Positions 1 through 8,931 are shown, numbered from the stretch's first letter. The stretch: 24,540 bases of DNA from Actinomycetota bacterium (GCA_002715425.1 PAYW01000024.1:1-24540), one strand, 5' to 3'. The notes: generated from the letters alone by a model not told the origin. Made by a program: numbers and translations.

Positions 1-740
1 GCATGTCGAATATCAAGAAACCAATTTAGAGCAGTCATTAGTAAAGCTAAGGCGAGGAGGGCCATCAATGCCCAAACGACCCAGCCCAGAATTTGATTCC
101 CCCTGTGTACTTTCTCGCCCGTAACATCAATCGATCGACGCTGGCCGAGAGGGATATCATACGACTGTTCCCCTGAGTTAGGAAGATTTACGGTCACCTG
201 CATAGTTACGGCGTCTTCAGGCTTCTGTCCAAGATCGGCTTCAAGACTTTCTAACGAAATTCCTAGAGGAGGCTCTTCCAGAAGAGTTGAAAGTTCAGTA
301 TCAGTAAAGATACTAAACCCCTCACGAAGATCTATTTCTCCTGCAATGCCATAGATACGCTTTCCTTGAGTGGACTCAATAGAAAGTTCCCATCCACTAA
401 AAACATTAGGGGAACTGGTTAGCTCTTGGAGTATTCCTTGAATGTCTTCAGGGCTTAAAAAGCCCTTAGATGCTTCATACCACATATAACCATCAGCTGA
501 TTTTCCAACAACTTCAAAATCCCAACCACTTGAAGAAAGGTCTGAGGTCCGAAGTATCGATTCAAGATCTTCAAATACTTCTCGGTCTTGGGCCATAGGG
601 TCTAGTCCAACTCCAGCTGTGACTTTTCCAGCCCCATCCTCCTGAATATCAATAGTCACTTGAAGTTGGATATTGCACGCTGCAGCGATAAGAACTATCA
701 CAATAGATAGAAAAAGTAATCGAATTTTTCTCAAAGCCAC
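1..740 (-). CDS. LppM-like (DUF3153) lipoprotein, 3' end outside window
   Basis: An open minus-strand frame runs from a GTG at 740 to the left edge with no stop (246 codons visible). The N-terminus has a basic start, a hydrophobic stretch and a lipobox-like LIAAAC at about residues 19-24, so export and lipidation at that Cys are predicted. The middle is a soluble domain containing many Asp, Glu and Ser residues, followed by a run of about 20 hydrophobic residues (ILGWVVWALMALLALALLM) near the visible C-terminus, which is a membrane anchor. This arrangement matches the mycobacterial LppM family. Family assignment is by recognition of layout and local sequence, not by a search. The exact start (GTG 740 or TTG 734) is uncertain. 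The gene follows clpC in the same direction after 70 bases, with no clear terminator between them. Its role is not known from the sequence; LppM in mycobacteria affects envelope and phagosome interaction. Confidence 0.65.
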   Translation of the reverse strand, partial: MALRKIRLLFLSIVIVLIAAACNIQLQVTIDIQEDGAGKVTAGVGLDPMAQDREVFEDLESILRTSDLSSSGWDFEVVGKSADGYMWYEASKGFLSPEDIQGILQELTSSPNVFSGWELSIESTQGKRIYGIAGEIDLREGFSIFTDTELSTLLEEPPLGISLESLEADLGQKPEDAVTMQVTVNLPNSGEQSYDIPLGQRRSIDVTGEKVHRGNQILGWVVWALMALLALALLMTALNWFLDIRH

Positions 741-810
741 CTTTGCATGGTAACCCGAACAGCTAAATACTCCGAATGTTTATTGAAACTTGATTGAAAA
801 GTTGAAAAAT

Positions 811-3342
811 TTATTCAGCGGCGACAAATTCTTCGACAGATGGGGGTTCAAATCCCTCTACAGCCTTAAATATAATCGACCTTTGGTTCGGATCGTCTTG
901 GTCATCTTCGACGTCTACAACAATAATTTGTCCAGCTTTAAACTCTTTGAGAAGGAGTCTCTCTGAAAGCGGATCTTCTACGAGACGTTGAATCGCTCTA
1001 CGAAGAGGTCGTGCGCCAAGTTCTGGGTCATAACCCTTATCCGCTAGATGATGTTTAGCATCAACTGTGACTTCAAGTCCCATCCCTTGAGATTCAAGCT
1101 GAACAGCTACGCGTGCAACCATTAAATCTACAATCTCGGTTACTTCGCTTTTCGATAGTTCGTGGAAAACAATAACTTCATCAACCCTATTGAGAAACTC
1201 TGGCCGAAAATGTTCTTTAAGAGATTCAGTAACTTTTTCTTTCATGCGTTGATAGGAAAGTGATTCATCGTTTTTGGTAAATCCTAGGTTTGCCTTACGA
1301 AGATCACGAGTTCCTAAATTTGAAGTCATAATAAGCACCGTGTTGCGGAAGTCAACGGAGCGACCTTGGCTGTCGGTTAGTCGTCCTTCTTCGAGTATTT
1401 GAAGAAGAGTGTTGAAAACATCAGGGTGTGCTTTTTCAATCTCGTCGAAAAGGACAACGGAGAAAGGTTTTCTCCGAACAGCTTCAGTCAATTGTCCACC
1501 TTCTTCATATCCGACATATCCTGGCGGTGAACCAACTAGACGACTAACTGTGTGCTTTTCCATATACTCCGACATGTCAAGACTAATTAACGCCTGTTCA
1601 TCTCCGAATAGAAACTCTGCGAGGGTTTTTGCTAATTCAGTTTTTCCAACACCGGAAGGGCCAAGGAAAATAAATGATCCTGAAGGGCGTTTGGGGTCCT
1701 TTAATCCAGCTCGAGTTCGACGTATTGCCTGGCTTACTGCCTTGATACTGTCCTCTTGACCAATTACCCGCTTATGAAGCTCAGTTTCCATTCGGAGCAA
1801 TTTAGCAGTTTCTTCTTCGGTTAATTTATAGACAGGAATTCCGGTCCACACAGAAAGAACTTCGGCTATAGCTTCCTCATCAACTTCGTCGAAAAGATCA
1901 ACTCCAGAATCCTTCATGTCCGTTTCCATGTTTTCTTTTCTCTGTAGAAGATCTTTTTCTTTGTCGCGAAGCCGCCCAGCTTCTTCGAAGTCTTGAGCTT
2001 CCACAGCGGCTTTCTTTTCTTCTGTAACTTGTGAGAGCTCATTTTCAATTTCTTTGAAGTCAGGTGGGGTTTCCATTCTTCTAAGGCGGAGTCTTGATCC
2101 TGCTTCATCTATGAGGTCTATAGCCTTGTCGGGAAGGTGCCTGTCGGAGATATATCTATCTGCCAAATTAGCTGCAGCAACTAAAGCTTGGTCAGTAATT
2201 GTTACCTTGTGGTGATCTTCGTAACGCTCACGTAAACCTTTGAGAATTTCAATTGTTAAAGGAACATCAGGTTCGTCCACTATGATTTTTTGGAAGCGGC
2301 GTTCTAAGGCAGCATCTTTTTCTAAATGCTTACGGTATTCGTCTAGTGTCGTAGCCCCGATTGTTTGGAGTTCTCCTCGAGCAAGCATAGGTTTGAGTAT
2401 TGAAGCGGCGTCTATGGCTCCTTCTGCCGCTCCTGCTCCAACAAGCGTGTGGAGTTCATCAATAAACAGGATGATATCTCCACGGGTTTTTATCTCTTTA
2501 AGTACTTTTTTAAGGCGTTCTTCAAAATCTCCGCGATATCGAGATCCTGCTACCAAAGCGCCAAGATCCAACGTGTAGAGTTGCTTATCCCTTAGTGGTT
2601 CAGGAACTTCATTAGCAGCAATTGATCTTGCTAATCCTTCAACAATAGCTGTTTTCCCTACTCCTGGTTCTCCTACTAGAACAGGGTTGTTTTTTGTCCG
2701 CCTACTTAAAACCTGCATAACCCGTTCAGCTTCTCTTAACCTTCCGATGACTGGATCGAGCTTTTTTTCTCGTGCAAGCTGAGTAAGGTTTCTGCCAAAT
2801 TGATCAAGAACAAGTGAACCTGAGGCAGAATCTCCGCTGCCTCCTCCAGCGGTCGCCGATGCTCTTTCTTTGCGACTGCCTTCTGGGCCTTCTGCTCCTG
2901 GACCGGAATACCCCGATAAAAGTTGAATCACTTGTTGACGCACCCGCGATAAGTCTGCTCCTAGTTTTGTTAGCACTTGAGCAGCAACACCTTCGCCCTC
3001 ACGAATGAGACCAAGCAGTATATGCTCTGTCCCTATGTAATTATGACCAAGTTGTAAAGCTTCGCGAAGACTTAATTCTAAAACTTTTTTGGCACGAGGA
3101 GTAAAGGGAATGTGGCCGCTTGGAGATGATCCACCTTGCCCAATAATCTCTTCGACTTGATCTCGAACAGCTTGAAGTGAAATTCCCAAAGATTCAAGTG
3201 CTTTTGCAGCGACACCTTCGCCTTCGTGAATAAGACCAAGCAGGATGTGCTCGGTTCCGATGTAATTATGATTGAGAAGGCGTGCTTCCTCTTGAGCAAG
3301 AACCACAACCCTTCGGGCCCTATCCGTAAACCTTTCAAACAA
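811..3342 (-). CDS. clpC: ATP-dependent Clp protease ATP-binding subunit ClpC
   Basis: AAA+ unfoldase that feeds substrates to ClpP in the cytoplasm. Numbered from the TTG at 3342 (843 residues), two Clp N-repeats occupy about 5-145, with the repeated [14 protein letters not shown] motif. AAA1 has Walker A GEPGVGKT at about 224-231 and Walker B LFIDE at about 292-296. A UVR-type coiled middle region lies at about 440-475, and AAA2 has GPSGVGKT at about 561-568, then the GYVGY pore loop. Length is normal for actinobacterial ClpC. The longest frame begins with a GTG at 3357. The TTG is preferred because it gives the canonical (M)[13 protein letters not shown] start and has AAAGG 7 bases upstream. 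Two promoter candidates lie upstream, one SigR-like and one vegetative. Placement close to lysS matches the mycobacterial order. Confidence 0.97.
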   Translation of the reverse strand: MFERFTDRARRVVVLAQEEARLLNHNYIGTEHILLGLIHEGEGVAAKALESLGISLQAVRDQVEEIIGQGGSSPSGHIPFTPRAKKVLELSLREALQLGHNYIGTEHILLGLIREGEGVAAQVLTKLGADLSRVRQQVIQLLSGYSGPGAEGPEGSRKERASATAGGGSGDSASGSLVLDQFGRNLTQLAREKKLDPVIGRLREAERVMQVLSRRTKNNPVLVGEPGVGKTAIVEGLARSIAANEVPEPLRDKQLYTLDLGALVAGSRYRGDFEERLKKVLKEIKTRGDIILFIDELHTLVGAGAAEGAIDAASILKPMLARGELQTIGATTLDEYRKHLEKDAALERRFQKIIVDEPDVPLTIEILKGLRERYEDHHKVTITDQALVAAANLADRYISDRHLPDKAIDLIDEAGSRLRLRRMETPPDFKEIENELSQVTEEKKAAVEAQDFEEAGRLRDKEKDLLQRKENMETDMKDSGVDLFDEVDEEAIAEVLSVWTGIPVYKLTEEETAKLLRMETELHKRVIGQEDSIKAVSQAIRRTRAGLKDPKRPSGSFIFLGPSGVGKTELAKTLAEFLFGDEQALISLDMSEYMEKHTVSRLVGSPPGYVGYEEGGQLTEAVRRKPFSVVLFDEIEKAHPDVFNTLLQILEEGRLTDSQGRSVDFRNTVLIMTSNLGTRDLRKANLGFTKNDESLSYQRMKEKVTESLKEHFRPEFLNRVDEVIVFHELSKSEVTEIVDLMVARVAVQLESQGMGLEVTVDAKHHLADKGYDPELGARPLRRAIQRLVEDPLSERLLLKEFKAGQIIVVDVEDDQDDPNQRSIIFKAVEGFEPPSVEEFVAAE

Positions 3343-3392
3343 AGCGCAACCTTTCACACACTGCAGTAATTTTTATCTTAGTACTTAGAGCA

Positions 3393-3421
3393 CTAATACG
3401 ATAAACGTACATTAAAGACAA
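3393..3421 (-). promoter_or_regulatory. Candidate vegetative promoter of clpC
   Basis: On the minus strand TTGTCT (3421-3416) and TATTAG (3398-3393) are separated by exactly 17 bases, matching 4 of 6 positions in each of the -35 and -10 consensus boxes. It lies about 50 bases before the preferred clpC start. Seen by eye only; the start of transcription is not known. Confidence 0.35.
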
Positions 3422-3445
3422 TACTTTTTCTTATCATATATATAC

Positions 3446-3472
3446 AACGCAAAACCAGCAGCTTTTCTTCCC
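3446..3472 (-). promoter_or_regulatory. Candidate SigR/SigH-type promoter of clpC
   Basis: On the minus strand GGGAAG (3472-3467) is followed after 18 bases by GTT (3448-3446), within CGTT. The known SigR/SigH consensus is GGAAT-N18-GTT, or GGGAAYA-N16/17-cGTT in mycobacteria, so one -35 base differs. A SigR-like sigma gene lies at 12139-12771 in this window, and clpC is a known SigR target in Streptomyces. Together these make the match more than decorative, but a motif this short can occur by chance. Confidence 0.35.
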
Positions 3473-3614
3473 AAAATCTAAAAGTTCTTTCTCTTTAATT
3501 GAAAATTAAACTACAGCCCCTAAATTACCGTAGGTGATTAACAACTATTTAAGGCCACCAGACTTCAAGTAAGAACAATTTCTCTATCAAGGTGTGGTCT
3601 ACGTTTTGGGGTCA

Positions 3615-3620
3615 TACACT
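3615..3620 (+). promoter_or_regulatory. Possible -10 box of a leaderless polyprenyl synthase transcript
   Basis: TACACT ends 8 bases before the ATG at 3629, and there is no Shine-Dalgarno sequence in front of that ATG. This spacing would start the message at or next to the start codon, as in the leaderless transcripts common in actinobacteria. No convincing -35 box is visible. Confidence 0.25.
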
Positions 3621-3628
3621 GCCCACAT

Positions 3629-4618
3629 ATGGCTCTTTTATCTCATTTATCAGCTCTTCCGACTCTCAAAAATGACCTCGCACTCGTTGAAACAAAATTA
3701 GAAAATGCAGTCGTCGCTAAAGACCCATATCTAACTGAAATAGCAAAACACTTAATTACCGCTGGAGGGAAAAGAGTCCGACCCGGGTTTGCTATCGCAT
3801 CATCTGCCGTTGAACAGTCAAATGCTGTTCCTGTAAGCGACGAAGTTCTAATGGGTGGTGTTGCTGTTGAACTAGTTCACCTTGGATCTTTGTACCACGA
3901 CGACGTTATGGATGAAGCGGATATGAGAAGGAACGTTCCATCAGTAAACGCTGTATGGGGAAATCATACGGCGATTTTAGCTGGAGACTTTCTTCTTGCC
4001 CGAGCTTCAGAAATCGCCGCTTCGCTAGGAACAGAAATAGCGGGTTTATTAGCAAAAACAATTGGAGAGCTATGCGAAGGACAGATCCTAGAACTCCAGT
4101 CGACTTATAAACCTTCGAGAACTGAGGAAAGTTACGAGCAATCCATCGCTGGAAAGACTGCTTCTCTTCTTTCTACAGCATGCAGAATAGGGGGACTAAC
4201 TGGAGGACTCGAAAGACATACTGTTGATCAATTAACTACTTTTGGCCATACGTATGGGATGGCTTTCCAAATTGTTGACGACATTCTTGATGTTATTGCT
4301 TCTGAAGATCAATTGGGAAAACCGGCAGGTAACGACCTTATCGAAGGGGTGTATACGCTACCGGTTCTTCTCGCGTTGGAGTCAGATGTAGGAGAGCAAC
4401 TTCAAGAGATCCTCGGAAAAGAACTTAGTGCAGATGAAAGAGATCGGGCTCTGAGCCTGATTCGTTCAACAGATGCTGTTGAAGAAGCTTTCACTCGGGC
4501 CCAGTTTTGGGCACAGAAAGCTAAGTTGGAGTTGGAGTTACTTCCTTCTTCTCCGGCAACAAATGCCCTCTTTGCTGCTACGAACCACCTTCTCGACCGA
4601 GCTCAATCAGCCGGATAG
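3629..4618 (+). CDS. Trans-polyprenyl diphosphate synthase
   Basis: All-trans prenyl chain elongation enzyme that condenses isopentenyl diphosphate onto an allylic diphosphate, probably for the menaquinone side chain. The 329-residue protein has GGKRVRPGF near residue 46, the first aspartate-rich motif DDVMD at 91-95, the second DDILD at 217-221, and the conserved GKPAGNDLIEGVYTLP segment just after it. These are all hallmarks of the IspA/IspB/HepT family. Product chain length cannot be read reliably from sequence. It is one of the few plus-strand genes here and lies alone between clpC (divergent) and lysS (convergent, 8 bases apart). There is no Shine-Dalgarno at the ATG, so translation may be leaderless. 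Menaquinone genes are not in the window, so the pathway assignment is inference. Confidence 0.93.
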   Translation: MALLSHLSALPTLKNDLALVETKLENAVVAKDPYLTEIAKHLITAGGKRVRPGFAIASSAVEQSNAVPVSDEVLMGGVAVELVHLGSLYHDDVMDEADMRRNVPSVNAVWGNHTAILAGDFLLARASEIAASLGTEIAGLLAKTIGELCEGQILELQSTYKPSRTEESYEQSIAGKTASLLSTACRIGGLTGGLERHTVDQLTTFGHTYGMAFQIVDDILDVIASEDQLGKPAGNDLIEGVYTLPVLLALESDVGEQLQEILGKELSADERDRALSLIRSTDAVEEAFTRAQFWAQKAKLELELLPSSPATNALFAATNHLLDRAQSAG

Positions 4619-4626
4619 ATAGGAGC

Positions 4627-6066
4627 CTAGTCTTTAGGTTGGTCTGGTTCGTTCCGTTGGTTGGTTTGTTGCTCGGGTCGAAGCGTTGGAAAAAGTATGA
4701 CATCACGGATCGTTTGAACATCAGCTAGCAACATCACCAAGCGATCAATTCCTATACCAATACCGCCTGTAGGAGGAAGTCCGTACTCCAAAGCACGAAC
4801 ATAGTCTGAGTCAACAACCATCGCCTCTTCATCTCCAGCTTTATTTTGCGCTAGTTGTTCCTCAAACCGTTTCTGCTGCTCCTGAGCATCCACAAGCTCA
4901 GAGAACCCATTTAGGATCTCCCTTCCTGCAATAATTGCTTCGAACCTTTCGGTATAGCCTGGTTTCTGACGGTGCTCTCTTGAAAGAGGTGAAACTTCAC
5001 TGGGGTATTCTGTGACAAAGCAAGGCTCCCATAGATTCGGTTCAACCATCTTCTCATATATTTCGAGAAGTAATTTCCCAGCTCCCCAAGCGGGTAAAAC
5101 TTCTATATCTAGCTCCTTACAGATACTACGAAGGTCATCTAATGGGGTATCAAGCGAGACATCTAACCCAGTATGTTCTTCTATCAAGTCATTAAGAGGA
5201 GCCCGCCTCCAGGGAGTAGTTAAGTCGATTTCTTTCCCATCGTATGAGATAAGCGCTGAACCTGTGAGCTCGATGGCAAGATGTTCTATGAGGCTTTCCG
5301 CCAACTCCATAATGTCGTTCCAATCAGCGTATGCTTGGTAGAGTTCAAGCATTGTGAACTCGGGATTGTGCTTGGTAGATATGCCTTCGTTTCTGAACAC
5401 TCGGGCTATTTCGAAAACTCTCTCAAAGCCTCCAACGATCAATCTCTTTAAATACAGTTCGGGGGCAATCCGAAGATAAAGTTCTGTGTCAAGCGCATTA
5501 TGATGTGTTGAAAATGGTCGAGCCAAAGCGCCCCCGGGAATTGGATGAAAGACAGGAGTTTCCACCTCTAGAAAATTCTCAGCTTCGAGCCAGCGGCGAG
5601 TAAGCGAAAGCATTTTGCTCCGTGTTAGGAAATTCTCACGCGCCTCTTCGGTCACCCATAGATCTACATATCTTTGCCGATAGCGTAAATCTGGGTCAGT
5701 AATACCATGCCACTTATCAGGGAAAGGCCTATTCGCTGAGGCAAGGATTACCCATTGTTCGACTTTTACTGACAGTTCTCCTCTTTTTGTCTTCATGATC
5801 TCACCTGTGACGCCAATCCAGTCGCCAATATTGAGACTCGTGAAAGAATCGAATTCAGGAGTTACCTTTGCAGGGGCAAAGAGTTGTATGCGTCCGCTCA
5901 TATCCTGTAAATCACCAAAAGCTATCTTGCCCTGAACTCGCCTTAACATAAGTCTTCCGGCAATAGTCGCGCTCTTTCCTGAACCAGTACCCTCGTCTAA
6001 TGAGGCGTAGTCTGCGCGAATTTCCTTTGTTGTTGTAGTAACGGTGAATTGATAAGGAAGTTCCAT
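4627..6066 (-). CDS. lysS: Lysine--tRNA ligase (class II)
   Basis: Charges tRNA-Lys with lysine. An OB-fold anticodon-binding domain lies at about residues 30-110 (GKIAFGDLQDMSGRIQLF region). The class II catalytic core follows: motif 2 at about 218-241 (FEIARVFRNEGIS then HNPEFTMLE) and motif 3 near the C-terminus (GIGIGIDRLVML, then RDVILFPTLRPE). The 479-residue length is slightly under the family norm, with a short N-terminus. The ATG at 6066 has no clear Shine-Dalgarno. The gene follows panC after 94 bases. In mycobacteria panD and coaX sit between panC and lysS; they are absent here. Confidence 0.97.
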   Translation of the reverse strand: MELPYQFTVTTTTKEIRADYASLDEGTGSGKSATIAGRLMLRRVQGKIAFGDLQDMSGRIQLFAPAKVTPEFDSFTSLNIGDWIGVTGEIMKTKRGELSVKVEQWVILASANRPFPDKWHGITDPDLRYRQRYVDLWVTEEARENFLTRSKMLSLTRRWLEAENFLEVETPVFHPIPGGALARPFSTHHNALDTELYLRIAPELYLKRLIVGGFERVFEIARVFRNEGISTKHNPEFTMLELYQAYADWNDIMELAESLIEHLAIELTGSALISYDGKEIDLTTPWRRAPLNDLIEEHTGLDVSLDTPLDDLRSICKELDIEVLPAWGAGKLLLEIYEKMVEPNLWEPCFVTEYPSEVSPLSREHRQKPGYTERFEAIIAGREILNGFSELVDAQEQQKRFEEQLAQNKAGDEEAMVVDSDYVRALEYGLPPTGGIGIGIDRLVMLLADVQTIRDVILFPTLRPEQQTNQRNEPDQPKD

Positions 6067-6105
6067 ATGAGATTAAGTGTCGCAGGCGTTGAGGTGTATT
6101 GCTGG

Positions 6106-6119
6106 GAATTGATCAATTC
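6106..6119. repeat. 14-bp perfect palindrome in the lysS leader
   Basis: GAATTGATCAATTC equals its own reverse complement and lies 40 bases before the lysS start, in the panC-lysS gap. It could be an operator. One or two palindromes of this length are expected by chance in a window this size, so the weight is low. Confidence 0.25.
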
Positions 6120-6160
6120 TCTTTGCTATAGGATATATTTCCGAAATTTTGCGTATGGGT

Positions 6161-7015
6161 TTATTTGATCCCAAAATATGGATTGACATTGTCAATCAGT
6201 CTCGCCTTTCCAACTTTTGCAGCTATAAGGATTCGAGCCCCTTCCGTAATTTGATCAATAGTTAGTAGGGAGCTGCCCTCTACTATCTCAACATAATCAA
6301 GGGTAGCGAGTGTTTCAGCGGTCATTTCATCAACGATTTGGCTCTTAATTACTGAAGCTGAAGTTTCACCGGCTTGGACATTTTCTGACGCTATTTGCAG
6401 GGAACGTGATAGAGCTGTCGCTGCTTTACGTTCTTCTGGTGTTAAATATGCGTTTCTGCTTGAAAGGGCTAGACCATCAGATTGTCGCACAGTCGGACAT
6501 CCAAGCACCTTAACGCGAAATGAGAGGTCTCTGGCCATTGTTGAAATTACCTGAAGTTGTTGCCAGTCTTTCTCACCAAAGTATGCGTTACATGGGCCAA
6601 CGATGTTGAAGAGCTTTGCTACAACTGTTGCTACTCCAGAGAAATGAGTCGGACGGGATGCGCCTTCAATGGTCTTCATCAATTGGTCAATTTGGACTGA
6701 AGTAAGAATCGGCTGCGAGTACATTTCTTCAGAAGATGGAGTAAAAAGTAGATCAACACCGATAGTTTCACATTCGCTTATGTCCTTCTCGAGATTTTGA
6801 GGGTAGCTGGAAAGGTCTTCTCCTTCAGCAAATTGGAGAGGGTTAACGAAGATGGTCACAATTGTTTTGTCATTTTCATTAGCTGCGCGTTGCATGAGGG
6901 AAATGTGACCTTCATGGAGAAAACCCATAGTTGGAACTAAGCCAACAGTGTTTTTTTGTGTTCTGCATTCATCAATGAATTCATGCACTTCAGATACTTG
7001 TGAAATTAATTTCAT
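6161..7015 (-). CDS. panC: Pantothenate synthetase (pantoate--beta-alanine ligase)
   Basis: Joins pantoate and beta-alanine at the expense of ATP, the last step of pantothenate synthesis. The 284-residue protein has PTMGFLHEGH at about 28-37 (the HxGH nucleotide-binding motif), FVNPLQF, the GEKDWQQLQ loop and LALSSRNAYL, all standard for PanC. The ATG at 7015 overlaps the end of the upstream DUF2520 gene by 4 bases (ATGA), so the two are almost certainly translationally coupled. panB and panD are not in this window. Confidence 0.97.
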   Translation of the reverse strand: MKLISQVSEVHEFIDECRTQKNTVGLVPTMGFLHEGHISLMQRAANENDKTIVTIFVNPLQFAEGEDLSSYPQNLEKDISECETIGVDLLFTPSSEEMYSQPILTSVQIDQLMKTIEGASRPTHFSGVATVVAKLFNIVGPCNAYFGEKDWQQLQVISTMARDLSFRVKVLGCPTVRQSDGLALSSRNAYLTPEERKAATALSRSLQIASENVQAGETSASVIKSQIVDEMTAETLATLDYVEIVEGSSLLTIDQITEGARILIAAKVGKARLIDNVNPYFGIK

Positions 7016-7746
7016 GTTTTCATATTCTGCGATTTGGTTTCTTTAGTTGCAAATTCTTGAGCTGCTTGAGAAAGGCAGCTGTAGAGGAACTTTTCCGTTT
7101 GGGGAAGTGCTTCTAGGTGAGATTGAATTGTTGATATATCTCCTCGAACGGCGGGGCCTGTTAACGATTTCTTTGCCCCTATTGTTGTAACTGAATCTAA
7201 AGTACCTTGAATTAGATTTGCATAAGCTTCAAAGGGAATGTCCACTATTTCACAGATACGTTCAACTTGTGAGAGGAGAACAACTAAATGGTTTGCCGCA
7301 ATGCAGGCTCCGGCATGATAGAGGGCTCTTTTTTCTTCAGGTACATGGAAATATTCACCGTCAAAAGCTTGAACGATTTCGATGGAAATGGGGTCTCCGG
7401 CAACGGCGAACCATGCTTCATCAAGAAGACGTTTCTCTCCTACTGAGGGGTCAGGTAACGAAAGCAGAGGATGACAGGATGCTATCCGTTCGTGTTGGCT
7501 TATGGGATCTAGATTAAGCGATCCAGATATGTGGACAACCGCTGCAGAGTTAGTAACGGTAATTTTCTGGGAAACTTCATTTATTTGCTGATCTGGAACT
7601 GACAGAAGAACGATGTCAACTCCTTCAGCAGCGTTTGTAAGATCATCATTTCTCCCTAAGTGCCCAAGAACTTCCCACCCAACTTTCGTGAAAGCTTTTG
7701 AGAAACTTAAGCCCGCCCTGCCAGGTCCTACGATTCGTACACGCAC
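7012..7746 (-). CDS. Rossmann-like / DUF2520 oxidoreductase-type protein
   Basis: A 244-residue protein with an N-terminal NAD(P)-binding fold: RIVGPGRAG at about 4-12, then an acidic strand end and VDIVLLSVPDQQI at about 43-55. An all-helical C-terminal half (about 130-240) matches the DUF2520 layout. The overall plan resembles ketopantoate reductase and pyrroline-5-carboxylate reductase. In actinobacteria this family commonly sits directly before panC, as here with a 4-base overlap. A pantothenate role, such as an alternative ketopantoate reductase, is therefore reasonable inference; the sequence does not prove a substrate. The start is GTG at 7746, three bases after the folK stop, without a strong Shine-Dalgarno, which suggests coupling. 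Confidence 0.85.
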   Translation of the reverse strand: MRVRIVGPGRAGLSFSKAFTKVGWEVLGHLGRNDDLTNAAEGVDIVLLSVPDQQINEVSQKITVTNSAAVVHISGSLNLDPISQHERIASCHPLLSLPDPSVGEKRLLDEAWFAVAGDPISIEIVQAFDGEYFHVPEEKRALYHAGACIAANHLVVLLSQVERICEIVDIPFEAYANLIQGTLDSVTTIGAKKSLTGPAVRGDISTIQSHLEALPQTEKFLYSCLSQAAQEFATKETKSQNMKT

Positions 7747-7749
7747 GTG

Positions 7750-8196
7750 TTACCAATCTGCAATCCGGCTAACTTGGCCCTCTTCTGAGTCAGCCCAGCC
7801 GCTTAAAAAATCTGGAGATAATTCTCCTAAAGGAACCATTACAAATGCCCTGTCTCTCATCCGTGGGTGCGGAACTTCAAGGTCGGGATCATTAACCTCG
7901 TGTCCTTCAACCCATAGAACGTCTACATCCAAAGTACGAGGACCCCAGTGGACTTCTCTTCGTCTATCTGCTTTTTTCTCTAATGCTTGTGCGAGATTGA
8001 GGAGCTCTCTAGGGTCGAGATCTGTTTCAAGTTCAACTACGATATTTAAAAATTTACTTTGGTCAGGACCGCCAATCGGATCGGTTTCGTATACTCCGGA
8101 AACACCAACGAGGTCGGGGATCTCTTCCACGGCATCTTGAAGAAACTGCATCCGGTCTCCAAGGTTAGATCCAAGTCCGAGAAATGCTTGAGGCAT
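7750..8196 (-). CDS. folK: 2-amino-4-hydroxy-6-hydroxymethyldihydropteridine pyrophosphokinase
   Basis: HPPK transfers pyrophosphate from ATP to the pterin alcohol in folate synthesis. The 149-residue protein shows AFLGLGSNLGDR at the N-terminus, FLNIVVELET, and the signature HWGPRTLDVDVLW followed by PHPRMRDRAFVMVPL. The frame stays open upstream to 8262, overlapping the preceding gene. The ATG at 8196 is chosen because it fits the family's N-terminus and has GAGG 7 bases before it. The stop of the upstream gene lies 10 bases away. The usual partners folE, folP and folB are not beside it, unlike in mycobacteria. Confidence 0.95.
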   Translation of the reverse strand: MPQAFLGLGSNLGDRMQFLQDAVEEIPDLVGVSGVYETDPIGGPDQSKFLNIVVELETDLDPRELLNLAQALEKKADRRREVHWGPRTLDVDVLWVEGHEVNDPDLEVPHPRMRDRAFVMVPLGELSPDFLSGWADSEEGQVSRIADW

Positions 8197-8206
8197 AGTA
8201 TGACCT

Positions 8207-8821
8207 CTATTCAGTGGCGATCTCTTCGAAGTTCGAGCTCTCTTGATATTGGAGGCTCTCATCTTCCATCATCGATTCTTCATCTTCTTGAGGAGTGAGC
8301 TCCTCAGGTGACGGAAGTTCCATTGCTGCCGAAACAATTTCTCTCCCATGTGAACCGATGACTCGATTAATCATTCGTTCGATAACTGTTATCGCTTTGT
8401 GAGGAGTGTCAACGAATCCATTCCAGACAAGGTACCCAGCCATAGTCCCCCCGATATCATCTCCAACGTCCTCATGGTGCATAAGAAGTCGTTCACCATG
8501 GGCTATAAGTTTGTTCAAATCAACATATAAAATTCCGAGGACTTCATGTAAGTGGTCGCCGATAGCAATCGGGCGATGGACATAATCAATGTCAAACTCC
8601 TCATAATTGTGGAGGTTATGTGCAGCGGGAATGATCGAAATGACGCGCTTGAAGTCATTTCTTCGAATCCAAATTAATTCCTCGATACGTCTCACTTTCC
8701 GATGTTGGGGCCCGTAACCTCCAGGGCGTTCACAAACAGCGAGTCGGTCTTTCACGATCCAGATGAGATTTCTGGGCATAATCCCTTCTGCCCATTTACC
8801 TCTCATATTCATTAATGCCAA
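8207..8821 (-). CDS. Degenerate dual-specificity-phosphatase-like protein
   Basis: I do not know this gene by name. Its 204 residues follow the dual-specificity/tyrosine phosphatase plan. WIVKDRLAVCERPGG (about 21-35) resembles the usual opening, IDYVHRPIAIGDH (about 78-90) sits where the general-acid loop lies, and a helix leads to LLMHHEDVGDDIGGTMAGYL (about 112-131) at the place of HCxxGxxR(S/T)G. The catalytic Cys is His116 and the phosphate-binding Arg is Asp122, so activity as a Cys phosphatase is not expected. An acidic tail (about 168-204) is probably disordered. The TTG at 8821 has GGAG 5 bases upstream; the ATG at 8779 is an alternative. It occupies the position held by ftsH-folE-folP-folB in mycobacteria and reads into folK. 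The fold call is inference from motif order. Confidence 0.6.
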   Translation of the reverse strand: MALMNMRGKWAEGIMPRNLIWIVKDRLAVCERPGGYGPQHRKVRRIEELIWIRRNDFKRVISIIPAAHNLHNYEEFDIDYVHRPIAIGDHLHEVLGILYVDLNKLIAHGERLLMHHEDVGDDIGGTMAGYLVWNGFVDTPHKAITVIERMINRVIGSHGREIVSAAMELPSPEELTPQEDEESMMEDESLQYQESSNFEEIATE

Positions 8822-8931
8822 AAAAACTCCAAATAAGAATAAAAATGTAACTAGCCGGAGCTTAGTGTTGTTCCTTGCTGCAATGTGAAGGTTTACAAAA
8901 GATTTTTTAAATTCATTCTTTGATTAAGGAT

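Noticed and set aside
783..807. Three TTGAAA repeats between clpC and the lipoprotein gene
   Set aside because: Six-base repeats at about 8-11 base intervals in AT-rich DNA are expected by chance and have no further structure.
6067..6160. T-box or other riboswitch before lysS
   Set aside because: The gap is only 94 bases and lacks a T-box sequence or a terminator/antiterminator pair.
7613..8140. Plus-strand 175-codon open frame
   Set aside because: It lies entirely across folK and the DUF2520 gene, which have strong family motifs on the other strand. The translation is Ser/Arg/Thr-rich and shows no domain.
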